This document shows positions 16,915 through 24,147 of a stretch of 38,006 nt of DNA, piece by piece. Numbering within the stretch: the stretch's first letter is position 1; each line of letters opens with the position of its first letter. Source of the DNA: Candidatus Sulfobium mesophilum (lineage in GTDB: Bacteria; Nitrospirota; Thermodesulfovibrionia; Thermodesulfovibrionales; UBA6898). Both the position numbers and the translations under genes were made by a program. The notes below the pieces were generated by a model, which was given only the letters and a program-made list of their open reading frames with translations, was not told the DNA's origin and made no database searches. The DNA lies in the NCBI GenBank assembly GCA_900302705.1, contig OUUY01000063.1, positions 1-38,006 on the forward strand, read 5' to 3'.

Positions 16915-17580
16915 ATGGCGTCCATAACCGACAGAGAGAGAATAGATGAGGCATTGGAGCTTATCTGGGTATTGGAGGAGGAGGGCCATCGCGACATTGA
17001 ACGTTTCAATCGCAGTTCGGACGATGCGGATGTCACAGTTCTCTTGGAAACGCTAACGGACGAGGGCCTTGTCAAAATAACCAATGGTCTGATCCATTTT
17101 ACTGAGGAAGGCCGGAAGAAGGCGAAGGGACTTGTCAGAAGACAGCGGTTAGCTGAAAGACTCTTCACAGATGTCTTTGAAATGCCTGAAAAGACTGTGC
17201 TGGACGACGCCTGTAAGATGGAGCATATCCTCAGCGAGGAGCTTACGGAAAGTGTATGCATTTTCCTTGGCCATCCCCCGACCTGCCCTCATGGTAAACC
17301 GATCCCCAGAGGCGAATGCTGCAAGAAGTTGAAAGTCGAAGTGACACCGCTTGTGACCAGACTGTCGGAATTCGAGGTGGGCGCCTCAGGAAAGATTACC
17401 TTTATTGTACCGTCCGACCCTTCGAGACTCAGCAAACTTAATTCACTCGGCATTTCTGCAGGCAGTGTTATTAAATTCATTCAGAAAGTGCCTTCCTGTG
17501 TACTACAGATCGATGAAACAACTGTGGCGATCGACCCTGAAATAGCAAAAGAGATATATCTTAAGAAAGTAGTGAAATAA
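16915..17580 (+). CDS. DtxR/MntR-family metal-dependent transcriptional repressor with FeoA domain
   Basis: Predicted dimeric DNA-binding metalloregulator. The 221 residues contain a winged helix (1-65), a dimerisation and metal-binding domain (70-138) and an SH3-like FeoA domain (140-221). The primary metal site is preserved as C100, E103 and H104 (DACKMEH), with Glu12 at the DtxR Met10/MntR Asp8 position. Of the three DtxR ancillary-site residues, the two histidines are replaced (Q77 and L96) and E81 is kept. A Cys-bearing segment CPHGKPIP (124-131) is followed by C135-C136. Which metal it senses cannot be read. It has its own promoter between rnhB and the TPR gene. Confidence 0.87.
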   Translation: MASITDRERIDEALELIWVLEEEGHRDIERFNRSSDDADVTVLLETLTDEGLVKITNGLIHFTEEGRKKAKGLVRRQRLAERLFTDVFEMPEKTVLDDACKMEHILSEELTESVCIFLGHPPTCPHGKPIPRGECCKKLKVEVTPLVTRLSEFEVGASGKITFIVPSDPSRLSKLNSLGISAGSVIKFIQKVPSCVLQIDETTVAIDPEIAKEIYLKKVVK

Positions 17581-17607
17581 TTTTTTTTATGCCTGTCGTA
17601 TTTTCCC

Positions 17608-17636
17608 TTGTATTGTATCAACTCTTTTTGTATGTT
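17608..17636 (+). promoter_or_regulatory. Candidate promoter of the TPR gene
   Basis: TTGTAT (17608-17613) and TATGTT (17631-17636) are separated by 17 nt. Transcription would begin near 17643, leaving a 26-nt leader that contains AGAGG 10 nt before the GTG start. Confidence 0.4.
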
Positions 17637-17668
17637 TAATTAATGTATGAGAAAGAGGACTGCTGCTT

Positions 17669-18103
17669 GTGAATTTTTTTGATGAAGGCCTTCGTCTGTT
17701 GGGTGAGTCAAATATCCTGGCTGCCCTTGCCTGCTTTGAGAAGGCTTATGCTGTGGAAAAGACGCCTAAAACCAAATCCTATCTGGCTTACTGCATAGCG
17801 ACGGAAAGAGGGCAAATCACCGAGGCAGTTAGCCTCTGCCAGGCCGCGATAAAGGCAGAACCTGACAACCCTGAACACTATCTGAATCTGGGAAGGGTTT
17901 ATCTGAAGGCAAAAAGGAAAGATGAGGCAATAGCGGAATTAAGACGAGGACTTTCATTCGGAGCCAATCAGGATATAAAGGACATCCTTGAAGGCCTGGG
18001 ACTTCGAAAGAAGCCTGTTTTCCCATTTTTGCCGAGGAATAATTTTCTGAACAAATATACCGGAATTGTCCTTGCACGGCTCAGATTAAGATTATATCTT
18101 TAA
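17669..18103 (+). CDS. Tetratricopeptide-repeat protein
   Basis: A 144-residue protein with no signal peptide or membrane segment. Residues 5-105 form about three TPR helical pairs (for example ALACFEKAYAVEKTPKTKSY and NPEHYLNLGRVYLKAKRKDE), indicating a protein-interaction scaffold. The C-terminal RKKPVFPFLPRNNFLNKY block is Pro/Arg-rich, resembles a conserved tail in small TPR proteins of related bacteria from memory, and may be the functional part. GTG 17669 is preferred for the repeat register; Shine-Dalgarno support is weak. It converges on the oligopeptide permease genes with a 30-nt gap. No specific function can be assigned. Confidence 0.8.
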   Translation: MNFFDEGLRLLGESNILAALACFEKAYAVEKTPKTKSYLAYCIATERGQITEAVSLCQAAIKAEPDNPEHYLNLGRVYLKAKRKDEAIAELRRGLSFGANQDIKDILEGLGLRKKPVFPFLPRNNFLNKYTGIVLARLRLRLYL

Positions 18104-18133
18104 AAAACCTGCGAAGTTTCCTTATACAAGACC

Positions 18134-18955
18134 TCAGGCGTTTTTCTTCAAATCATACCGACTTAGGACATCGAATTTTTCTCTTAAATCATCTCCCAGG
18201 AGATTGAAACAAAGAGCTGTCAGAGCTATCATTATCCCCGGAGGGAAAACCATCCAGGGCGCAGAGTTTATATAGGCCCTGTTTGCGCTCACCATGCTGC
18301 CCCATGTCGCAGCAGGTGGTTGGGCGCCAAGGCCCAGGAAACTCAAAGCCGATTCAGTCAAAATATACCCCCCAAGCTTCAAGCCAGTCATCACAAGCGC
18401 CAGGGGAACGCACTGAGGAAGCAGATGGATAAATATAATCCGAAGGTCACCGCATCCGATCGCCCTTGCCGCCTCTATATAGGAAGATTCCTTAAGGGAT
18501 AACACCTGTCCTCTCATCAGCCTGGCAAACGAGGCCCATCCAACAGTAGAAAGTGCAATCATGACTGTATAAATGCCTGGAGGAAACAACACAGAGACAC
18601 CGATTGCCAAAAGCAGAGAGGGAAACGCCAGTATCAGATCCACGAGCGCCATAAAAAAAATATCCGTCCTGCCGCCTATATAGCCCGAAAGCAGCCCAAC
18701 GGCAAGTCCCACGCCCATGGATAGAAGAGCGGCGACAACAGAAACGCCTATCGATATGCGGCCGCCGTACAATATCCTTGTCAGGATATCCCTTCCCTTA
18801 TTATCCGTCCCCAAAGGGTGTTGGAGAGACGGCGGCTGCCGGATACTGTCAAGATCTATGGCATCGGGAGGATATCTCACAAGAGCAGGAGAAATCATCG
18901 AAAAGAAAAAAATACATATAAGGAAGAAGGCCGATATCTTACCTGTCAGTCCCAT
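18134..18955 (-). CDS. Peptide/nickel-type ABC transporter permease, DppC/OppC family
   Basis: Inner-membrane permease of a peptide or nickel importer. The 273-residue protein has an N-terminal membrane helix, the periplasmic HPLGTDNKGRDILTRILYGG signature of the DppC family, and about five further helices. The EAA loop that contacts the ATPase is present as AARAIGCGDLRIIFIHLLPQ. It overlaps the partner permease by 17 nt and is last in the transcript; no ATPase gene (DppD/F type) follows, so the energising subunits must be encoded elsewhere. Confidence 0.92.
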   Translation of the reverse strand: MGLTGKISAFFLICIFFFSMISPALVRYPPDAIDLDSIRQPPSLQHPLGTDNKGRDILTRILYGGRISIGVSVVAALLSMGVGLAVGLLSGYIGGRTDIFFMALVDLILAFPSLLLAIGVSVLFPPGIYTVMIALSTVGWASFARLMRGQVLSLKESSYIEAARAIGCGDLRIIFIHLLPQCVPLALVMTGLKLGGYILTESALSFLGLGAQPPAATWGSMVSANRAYINSAPWMVFPPGIMIALTALCFNLLGDDLREKFDVLSRYDLKKNA

Positions 18956-19871
18956 GCAGTCTAACCCTGGGGTCTACATAATGATAAATGACGTCCACAA
19001 GAAGGTTGATCAATACAAAAATCACGGTTCCAACTATGATACACCCCATTATTACCGGATAATCTCTCTTTATAATTCCCTCCATCATAAATCTTCCAAT
19101 CCCGTCCCACCCGAAAATAGTCTCTGTTAAGACAGCACCGTTGAGGTAACTGCCGAAATCAAGACCAATCACAGTCACAACCGGAATGAGGGCGTTTTTC
19201 ATAATATGAAGAGTATTAATGCTTTTTTTCTTTATTCCCTTCGCCCTGGCAGTCCTGATAAAGGGCATGTTTACTACGTCCAAAACTGATACACGCGTCA
19301 CCCTGATGATCGTCGCGAGCGCAGGCAGTGCAAGCGTCAGCGAGGGAAGTAAGATATATCGCGGCCCGCCCGTGCCGGACGGAGGCAGTAATTTAAGGCT
19401 AAGACTAAAGAAAAGCATTATTAGCAAGCCGCTCCAAAAAACAGGCACACTGATAAATATCATGCTTGCTGTTGAAATTATCCGGTCCGCAATAGCCCCC
19501 TTTCTAAGAGCAGCTAATAGTCCAAGCCCGATCCCCGGAGGCACTGCAATAAACATCGCTCCCGCCGCTAGCACTAGCGTTTTTGGGAACCTGGACTTGA
19601 TATCATCGAGCACCTTCCTGTTTGTATAATAAGACCTTCCCATTTCTCCTTTTGCCAAAAGTGAGACATACTCGATGTATTGCCTAACGATCCCTTTGTC
19701 AGCGCCTATCTCTCTCCTCACTTTTTCTATTATTTCCAAGCTGCTTCTTTCTCCCACCATAGTATAAACAGGGTCTCCTGGAAGGGCCTTAGTGAGTGCA
19801 AAAGTAATCATAGTTATCCCAAGTAGCATGGGAATGAGCAGAATTACCCTCTTTATGATGTAGGAACTCAA
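18939..19871 (-). CDS. Peptide/nickel-type ABC transporter permease, DppB/OppB family
   Basis: Second membrane subunit of the importer. The 310 residues start MSSYIIKRVILLIPMLLGIT and contain the ALPGDP motif of the family after the first helix, then five more hydrophobic segments. The EAA loop is RTARAKGIKKKSINTLHIMK. The TTG start overlaps the stop of the binding-protein gene (TTGA), so translation is coupled. The partner DppC-type gene overlaps its 3' end. Confidence 0.92.
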   Translation of the reverse strand: MSSYIIKRVILLIPMLLGITMITFALTKALPGDPVYTMVGERSSLEIIEKVRREIGADKGIVRQYIEYVSLLAKGEMGRSYYTNRKVLDDIKSRFPKTLVLAAGAMFIAVPPGIGLGLLAALRKGAIADRIISTASMIFISVPVFWSGLLIMLFFSLSLKLLPPSGTGGPRYILLPSLTLALPALATIIRVTRVSVLDVVNMPFIRTARAKGIKKKSINTLHIMKNALIPVVTVIGLDFGSYLNGAVLTETIFGWDGIGRFMMEGIIKRDYPVIMGCIIVGTVIFVLINLLVDVIYHYVDPRVRLHGTDR

Positions 19872-21448
19872 AAGGAAACCTCCAGCCCCTTGTCCATGCT
19901 GTAAATCGGATAAATCCTATAATTCCTCACGTATGGCTGCCGGACGGTGTAGTCCGTCTTATGCCAGAAAAAAACCCACGGCGATTCCTCCGAAATAATG
20001 TTTTCTGCAACACCGTAAGCGCTATCTCTCTCTGATAAATCAACCGACCTCTGTCCAGCCTCGATCAGCCTATCAACTTCCTTGTTTGTATATCGAGCCC
20101 TGTTGCCGCTCGCACCGTGATTGGATGAGTGAAATAGCGGAAAGAGAAAATTCTCGGGGTCCGGATAGTCCGCCCACCAGCTTATCCAAAAAAGGTCAGC
20201 CTCCCCATTATTTATGGCAGCTTTGTATGCACTCCACTCAAGCTGCTTGATCCGCACATCCAGGCCTGCCTTTTTCAGGTATGACTGTATTACCTCGGCG
20301 ATATCCACAACTTCCTGATCAGCGGTTATATAGAAATTTACTGTGCGGTTGTCTACGACTTCCTTTTCAATTATTTTTTTTGCGGCGGACGGATCGTATC
20401 GATTGGGGTTATGCGTATACCACCTTCTGAGCAGATCAGGCACTGGGCCTTCTGCAAGTCTGCCCCTGCCCTCGTAAAAGGTATCGAGGATCTTTTTTCT
20501 GTCTATCGAAGAGGAGACAGCTTTTCTCAGGCCGATATTGTTAAAGGGAGCCCTCGCGCAGTTAAAACCAAGATAGTATGTATTCAACCCTTCCACAGAG
20601 GAAACCAGGCTTCGCCATTTCGGAGATCTAACATACCTAGAGTATTCATACGAGGGAATCGATATAACATCAAGATTCCCGAGTTCAAACTCGGAAACTG
20701 CCGTCAGATCTTCAGGGATTATCCTGTAAACAATTCCCTTTATCGCTGCCGGACCGTCAAAATAGTCTCCATTCTTTTCAAGAGTCAAACGATTATTATG
20801 TCTCCATTCCTTCAGTCTGAAAGGTCCACTGCCCACCGGATGACTCGCAAAATCGGCGCCCCATCTTTTCACTTCTTCCTCCGGCACGATATAGGCAGCT
20901 GTCATAGTGAGAAGATTAAGAAATGGGGAAAAAGGTTTCACAAGCTTGATCTTGAGGGTATATCGATCCTTTACTTCTAATCCCTCCACATCAGCGACCC
21001 TGCCACTCATATACTCCCTGGCACCCAGTATCTTATCCAGAACCCATGAGTTCGGTGATCTGCCTCCCGGGTCAAGAATTCTTTTAAAGGAATACTTTAT
21101 GTCATAGGCCGTAACTTCCCGGTTATTCAGAAACTTTACGTTATGCTTCAGAAAAAAAAGATATTCTGTACCCCTTCCTTTTATCTCCCATCTTTCTGCT
21201 ATATCCGGGATAACATTCAGTTTCTCATCAAGTCTCACCAGTCCGTTAAAGAGCTTGGCAGCGATTAAGCCGCCTGTCACATCTACGATGAGAGCAGGAT
21301 CAAGGGTCGTGGGGTTGTAATTTAGCCTGTAGTGTATGAAACCCTCTGTTCTGTTGCGGCTGGAGCAGGCCGGAGAAATAATCAAGAAAGCGAGGAGAAA
21401 AAAGACACTTAAGGTATTCCAATAATTCCTGCCAAAAATATATTGCAC
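19868..21448 (-). CDS. Family 5 extracellular solute-binding lipoprotein (peptide/nickel type)
   Basis: Substrate-binding protein of the importer, of 526 residues. The N-terminus is a hydrophobic signal ending SPAC, so Cys28 is the likely lipid anchor, although Pro before Ala is not ideal for a lipobox. The mature part shows the SBP_bac_5 pattern: NPTTLDPALIVD, GLVRLDEKLNVIPDIAERWE, SFKRILDP, VGSGPFRLKEW, LRKAVSSSIDRKKI and the WISWWADYPDPENFLFPLF segment. The substrate could be oligopeptides or nickel and cannot be decided by eye. GTG 21448 starts the gene with no Shine-Dalgarno. Confidence 0.92.
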   Translation of the reverse strand: MQYIFGRNYWNTLSVFFLLAFLIISPACSSRNRTEGFIHYRLNYNPTTLDPALIVDVTGGLIAAKLFNGLVRLDEKLNVIPDIAERWEIKGRGTEYLFFLKHNVKFLNNREVTAYDIKYSFKRILDPGGRSPNSWVLDKILGAREYMSGRVADVEGLEVKDRYTLKIKLVKPFSPFLNLLTMTAAYIVPEEEVKRWGADFASHPVGSGPFRLKEWRHNNRLTLEKNGDYFDGPAAIKGIVYRIIPEDLTAVSEFELGNLDVISIPSYEYSRYVRSPKWRSLVSSVEGLNTYYLGFNCARAPFNNIGLRKAVSSSIDRKKILDTFYEGRGRLAEGPVPDLLRRWYTHNPNRYDPSAAKKIIEKEVVDNRTVNFYITADQEVVDIAEVIQSYLKKAGLDVRIKQLEWSAYKAAINNGEADLFWISWWADYPDPENFLFPLFHSSNHGASGNRARYTNKEVDRLIEAGQRSVDLSERDSAYGVAENIISEESPWVFFWHKTDYTVRQPYVRNYRIYPIYSMDKGLEVSF

Positions 21449-21456
21449 GAATAATT

Positions 21457-21462
21457 ATAATA
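21457..21462 (-). promoter_or_regulatory. Candidate -10 element of the binding-protein gene
   Basis: TATTAT on the minus strand lies exactly 8 nt upstream of GTG 21448. No convincing -35 was found. The spacing matches the other predicted leaderless genes of the window. Confidence 0.35.
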
Positions 21463-21484
21463 TATCCGCCAATGTCCCGGGTAT

Positions 21485-22537
21485 TTACCAGCTGGTAATC
21501 TCGTCTTCGGGATGCCTGAAGATTTCGAACACCGAGATAAAAACAGCTGTAATCAGAGGTCCCATAATCAGTCCGATCAAACCGAATAATTTTATTCCAC
21601 CGAGCACACTGAATAATATTATGATAGTGGGCATCTTGGTCCTGCTTCCGATTATCAAGGGCTTGAGAATGTTATCGACCATACTGATGACAAAGACACC
21701 GAAGACGAAAAGGCCGATACCCTGGGCATAACTGTGTTCGATCAGAAGATAAGCACAAGTGGGACCCCATATTGAGAAGGTTCCCAGTAGCGGAACGAAG
21801 GACATTACAGACATGGCAATTCCCCACATCACCGGGGCTTCAATCCCGATGAAAGCATAGGCTAAACCTCCCAAGACGCCCTGAATAATCGCCACAACAA
21901 CTCCGCCGTAGACCGTTGAGATAATCATATCCTTGATCTGTGCCGCAAGTCTCTCTTTCTGTGCTTCACTAAATGGCATATAATCCTTTATCTTGGAAAG
22001 AAAGCCGGGACCATCTTTTAGAAGGAAAAAAGTAGTAAAAACAAAGAATATGAAATCTACGATAGCGGCCAGCATATTGGGGATTCTAAGTGAGACTTCC
22101 TGGATAAGGGTTTTCACTATCTTCTTGAAATTTTCCAGTATAGCCGCTTCCGAGACCATCTCATCGATAGTTATATATGCCCCCGCTTTCTTAATAAGCG
22201 CCAACGAATTCACTTTTTGCACGAACTCCTTTAGCGACCCGACATCAATGGTACCGACCCTTGCGGCGACTATTTGCACCTCGTTAATAAGCATAAGTGT
22301 CAGATAAACAAGCGGCACTATAAGGACAATAAGTATAAGAATTATGGTTATCACTGCTGCAACCGACCTAATCTTGACGCGTCGGGATACAAAAGCAAAG
22401 GCAGGGTAAAAGACGATTGAGATCACGATTGACCATGCGATAGCCGTAAAGAAGGGGCTCATAATCTCATAGGTAAGATATCCCAGCGTTCCCAGCAGAA
22501 ACAGCAATGTAACGACATAGAACCTGTCCTTATACAC
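21485..22537 (-). CDS. AI-2E/PerM family transporter
   Basis: Polytopic inner-membrane protein of 350 residues with about eight hydrophobic segments in the AI-2E exporter (PerM, TqsA, YdiK) arrangement: two N-terminal helix pairs, a soluble region (130-170), then IVDFIFFVFTTFFLLKDG, SFVPLLGTFSIWGP and the C-terminal IMGPLITAVFISVFE. Family members export autoinducer-2 or act as Na/H antiporters; which applies is unknown. The frame extends upstream to 22651, but GTG 22537 overlaps the preceding stop by 8 nt (GTGTATAA) and gives the normal N-terminus. It is coupled to the amidotransferase gene. Confidence 0.87.
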   Translation of the reverse strand: MYKDRFYVVTLLFLLGTLGYLTYEIMSPFFTAIAWSIVISIVFYPAFAFVSRRVKIRSVAAVITIILILIVLIVPLVYLTLMLINEVQIVAARVGTIDVGSLKEFVQKVNSLALIKKAGAYITIDEMVSEAAILENFKKIVKTLIQEVSLRIPNMLAAIVDFIFFVFTTFFLLKDGPGFLSKIKDYMPFSEAQKERLAAQIKDMIISTVYGGVVVAIIQGVLGGLAYAFIGIEAPVMWGIAMSVMSFVPLLGTFSIWGPTCAYLLIEHSYAQGIGLFVFGVFVISMVDNILKPLIIGSRTKMPTIIILFSVLGGIKLFGLIGLIMGPLITAVFISVFEIFRHPEDEITSW

Positions 22538-23195
22538 GGCAAGCCCCGACGAACATCTCAAAAAGCTGCGCCGACATAGGATCCTGCATCCTCTCCGGAT
22601 GCCACTGTACACCTGAAAGGAAGCGAAAACCTTCCGCGTAAAATGCCTCAATTATGCCGTCACTTGAATGTCCAAAAGATTTCAATCCCCGCCCCAATCG
22701 TCTTACCGCCTGGTGATGACTGCTGTTTACTTCACTATTACATGCATCAATAAAAGGATTATTCCCGATAGTAACCCAGTGGAAGCCCGTCTCATGATCC
22801 AGACATCCTGGCAACTGAAACTTTATATCCTGAAAGAGACTCCCTTTAAAAAAGACATTGATGAGTTGCATCCCGTAACATATACCAAAAACAGGTTTCT
22901 TTAGTTTGATTATCTCACCCATAAGAGAAAATTCAAAATCGCTTCTGGCTCGATCCTCGGCAACTATCCGGCAGACCCCACCCTCCCCGTAAAACGACGG
23001 GTCCAGGTCTCTGCCTCCAGGGATGATAAAACCGTCATAACGCCTTACAAGATCACTGAGACAACTCTGAGGGGAGAGAAAAACGCCTTCCGCGCCTGCT
23101 TTATTCAAGGCCTTTGTGTAAAACTCACGCCCGCGCGGAAATTTGTCGTCGGTTCCGCAGGTTATGGCAATGAGAGGGATGGAGTTGGAGTTCAT
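22530..23195 (-). CDS. Class I glutamine amidotransferase, peptidase C26 (PuuD-like gamma-glutamyl hydrolase)
   Basis: Hydrolase of gamma-glutamyl amides, the PuuD/YvdE type that acts on gamma-glutamyl-GABA in polyamine breakdown. From ATG 23195 it has 221 residues. The catalytic triad is Cys106 in FGICYGMQ, His199 and Glu201 in VQWHPE. IIPGGRDLDPSFYGE supplies the oxyanion strand and HHQAV the C26-type substrate loop. No polyamine genes lie nearby, so the substrate is uncertain. A TTG two codons earlier (23201) is possible. The stop overlaps the permease start, and a short inverted repeat abuts the start codon. Confidence 0.85.
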   Translation of the reverse strand: MNSNSIPLIAITCGTDDKFPRGREFYTKALNKAGAEGVFLSPQSCLSDLVRRYDGFIIPGGRDLDPSFYGEGGVCRIVAEDRARSDFEFSLMGEIIKLKKPVFGICYGMQLINVFFKGSLFQDIKFQLPGCLDHETGFHWVTIGNNPFIDACNSEVNSSHHQAVRRLGRGLKSFGHSSDGIIEAFYAEGFRFLSGVQWHPERMQDPMSAQLFEMFVGACRV

Positions 23196-23213
23196 ACCCA
23201 AAATTAAATGGGT
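23196..23213. repeat. Short inverted repeat abutting the C26 hydrolase start
   Basis: ACCCA (23196-23200) and TGGGT (23209-23213) form 5-bp arms around an AT-rich 8-nt spacer that includes a TTTAAT possible -10. It might be an operator; the arms are short enough to be chance. Confidence 0.3.
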
Positions 23214-23248
23214 TCAATCGACAGATGATTTCAGTTGACTCAGTCCTG

Positions 23249-23307
23249 TTTTCCGGCAAATCCGGAAAAGAAGGTAATAATGCTTACGTTGCCGTATTTC
23301 AGGCAAC
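23249..23307. other. Two hairpins between the C26 hydrolase and the degenerate GGDEF gene
   Basis: TTTTCCGG (23249-23256), loop CAAAT, CCGGAAAA (23262-23269) gives a perfect 8-bp stem. GTTGCC (23288-23293), an 8-nt loop and GGCAAC (23302-23307) give a 6-bp stem. Neither is followed by a T run outside the stem on either strand, so they are not clear intrinsic terminators. The rest of the 23214-23343 gap holds nothing I recognise. Confidence 0.45.
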
Positions 23308-23343
23308 ACATGCGAAACATAGAAAGAAGGCATCTATCACGGG

Positions 23344-23943
23344 TTATCTCTGATCGCCCATCGCTATAATGTCTTCATGACTTTCTTCCATGGCATCACA
23401 AGCCTTCCCCATTGCCTGCAGAAGACGGCTTTTTTCGATGTCTGGTTTCTTATCGGCAACCACAGCCTTAAGTTCCATTAGGCCAATATTTATCTTTTTA
23501 CCATTTCTGCTAAAGGACAATGTAGTCTTACGCATCAAATCCTCTTTTGTATAAAACTTCTCCATCTGCTTTTTAAAAATCTTCGCCGCTTCTTTAAAGT
23601 GCTTGATCATGTTCTTTGTCTCGCACATAATAACAAAGTCGTGGGTACTCACAGTACCGACAAAACACTTACTGCATTTTTCACACGTAGTTTTAAGCAC
23701 AGCAGCGGCCCATTGTATTATCTGGGCATGCCTGTCAGGGCCGTACTTTATCAAATAGGGATGGACGTTAGTGATTTTGACATAGGCAACAGCGTATTGA
23801 CCGATGTGGGGATGGATCTCCTCAAGCTTTTTTATAATAGCTGCCTTATCGGGAAGACCTGTGAGAAAATCCGGCCACAAGTAAGGATTTTCCTGCCTCT
23901 TGTGAAGTTCCTGAATATACTTTTTTGCCTCTGTTAGTCCCAT
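23344..23943 (-). CDS. Degenerate GGDEF-domain protein with CxxCxxC motif
   Basis: A soluble protein of 199 residues from ATG 23943. DFLTGLPDKAAIIKKLEEI (25-43) matches the first helix of GGDEF domains (D-LTGLPNR), and alternating strands follow, but the active-site loop reads STHDF (99-103), so cyclase activity is very unlikely. In place of the inhibitory-site helix there is C87-x2-C90-x2-C93, with C107 just after the loop, a possible metal or cluster site. It may bind a nucleotide or a partner rather than make c-di-GMP. GAGGAG 5 nt upstream supports this ATG over a TTG at 23967. It stands alone between a hairpin region and its own promoter. Confidence 0.7.
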   Translation of the reverse strand: MGLTEAKKYIQELHKRQENPYLWPDFLTGLPDKAAIIKKLEEIHPHIGQYAVAYVKITNVHPYLIKYGPDRHAQIIQWAAAVLKTTCEKCSKCFVGTVSTHDFVIMCETKNMIKHFKEAAKIFKKQMEKFYTKEDLMRKTTLSFSRNGKKINIGLMELKAVVADKKPDIEKSRLLQAMGKACDAMEESHEDIIAMGDQR

Positions 23944-23948
23944 CTGAA

Positions 23949-23954
23949 CTCCTC
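23949..23954 (-). promoter_or_regulatory. Shine-Dalgarno of the degenerate GGDEF gene
   Basis: GAGGAG on the minus strand, 5 nt before ATG 23943, decides the start in favour of MGLTEAKKYI. Confidence 0.6.
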
Positions 23955-24002
23955 TCTCTGCTGACAACTGTTAAGGCTATTAACGTAGCTGGAAGTTATA
24001 TA

Positions 24003-24032
24003 TAATTACTGCATTTCAACAGGCAATGTCAA
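24003..24032 (-). promoter_or_regulatory. Candidate promoter of the degenerate GGDEF gene
   Basis: TTGACA (24032-24027) and TAATTA (24008-24003) are separated by 18 nt on the minus strand. The -35 is perfect and the -10 is weak. Confidence 0.45.
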
Positions 24033-24080
24033 CTTTAAGTTACAGTTATCAGGTTATCCAATCACAGTCGTCTCGCAATA

Positions 24081-24111
24081 AAAAAAGGGGTAGAAAGCCT
24101 ACCCCTTTTTT
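24081..24111 (-). terminator. Rho-independent terminator of ppdK, potentially bidirectional
   Basis: GGGGTAG (24087-24093), loop AAAGC and CTACCCC (24099-24105) form a 7-bp GC-rich stem flanked by six A on the left and six T on the right. On the minus strand it follows the ppdK stop by about 37 nt and ends in a T run, so it should stop ppdK transcription. The symmetry would let it also work on the plus strand. Confidence 0.85.
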
Positions 24112-24147
24112 CAACTAACGGCCCCATCAGGGCCTTTTTCTGATGCT

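Noticed and set aside
23211-23220. GGTTCAA stretch resembling a tRNA T-loop (also near 28228)
   Set aside because: No matching acceptor, anticodon or D arms at tRNA spacing at either site.
24120-24139. GGCCC/GGGCC hairpin followed by five T on the plus strand
   Set aside because: No plus-strand gene lies upstream; on the ppdK strand it has no T run. The adjacent GGGGTAG stem is the better terminator.
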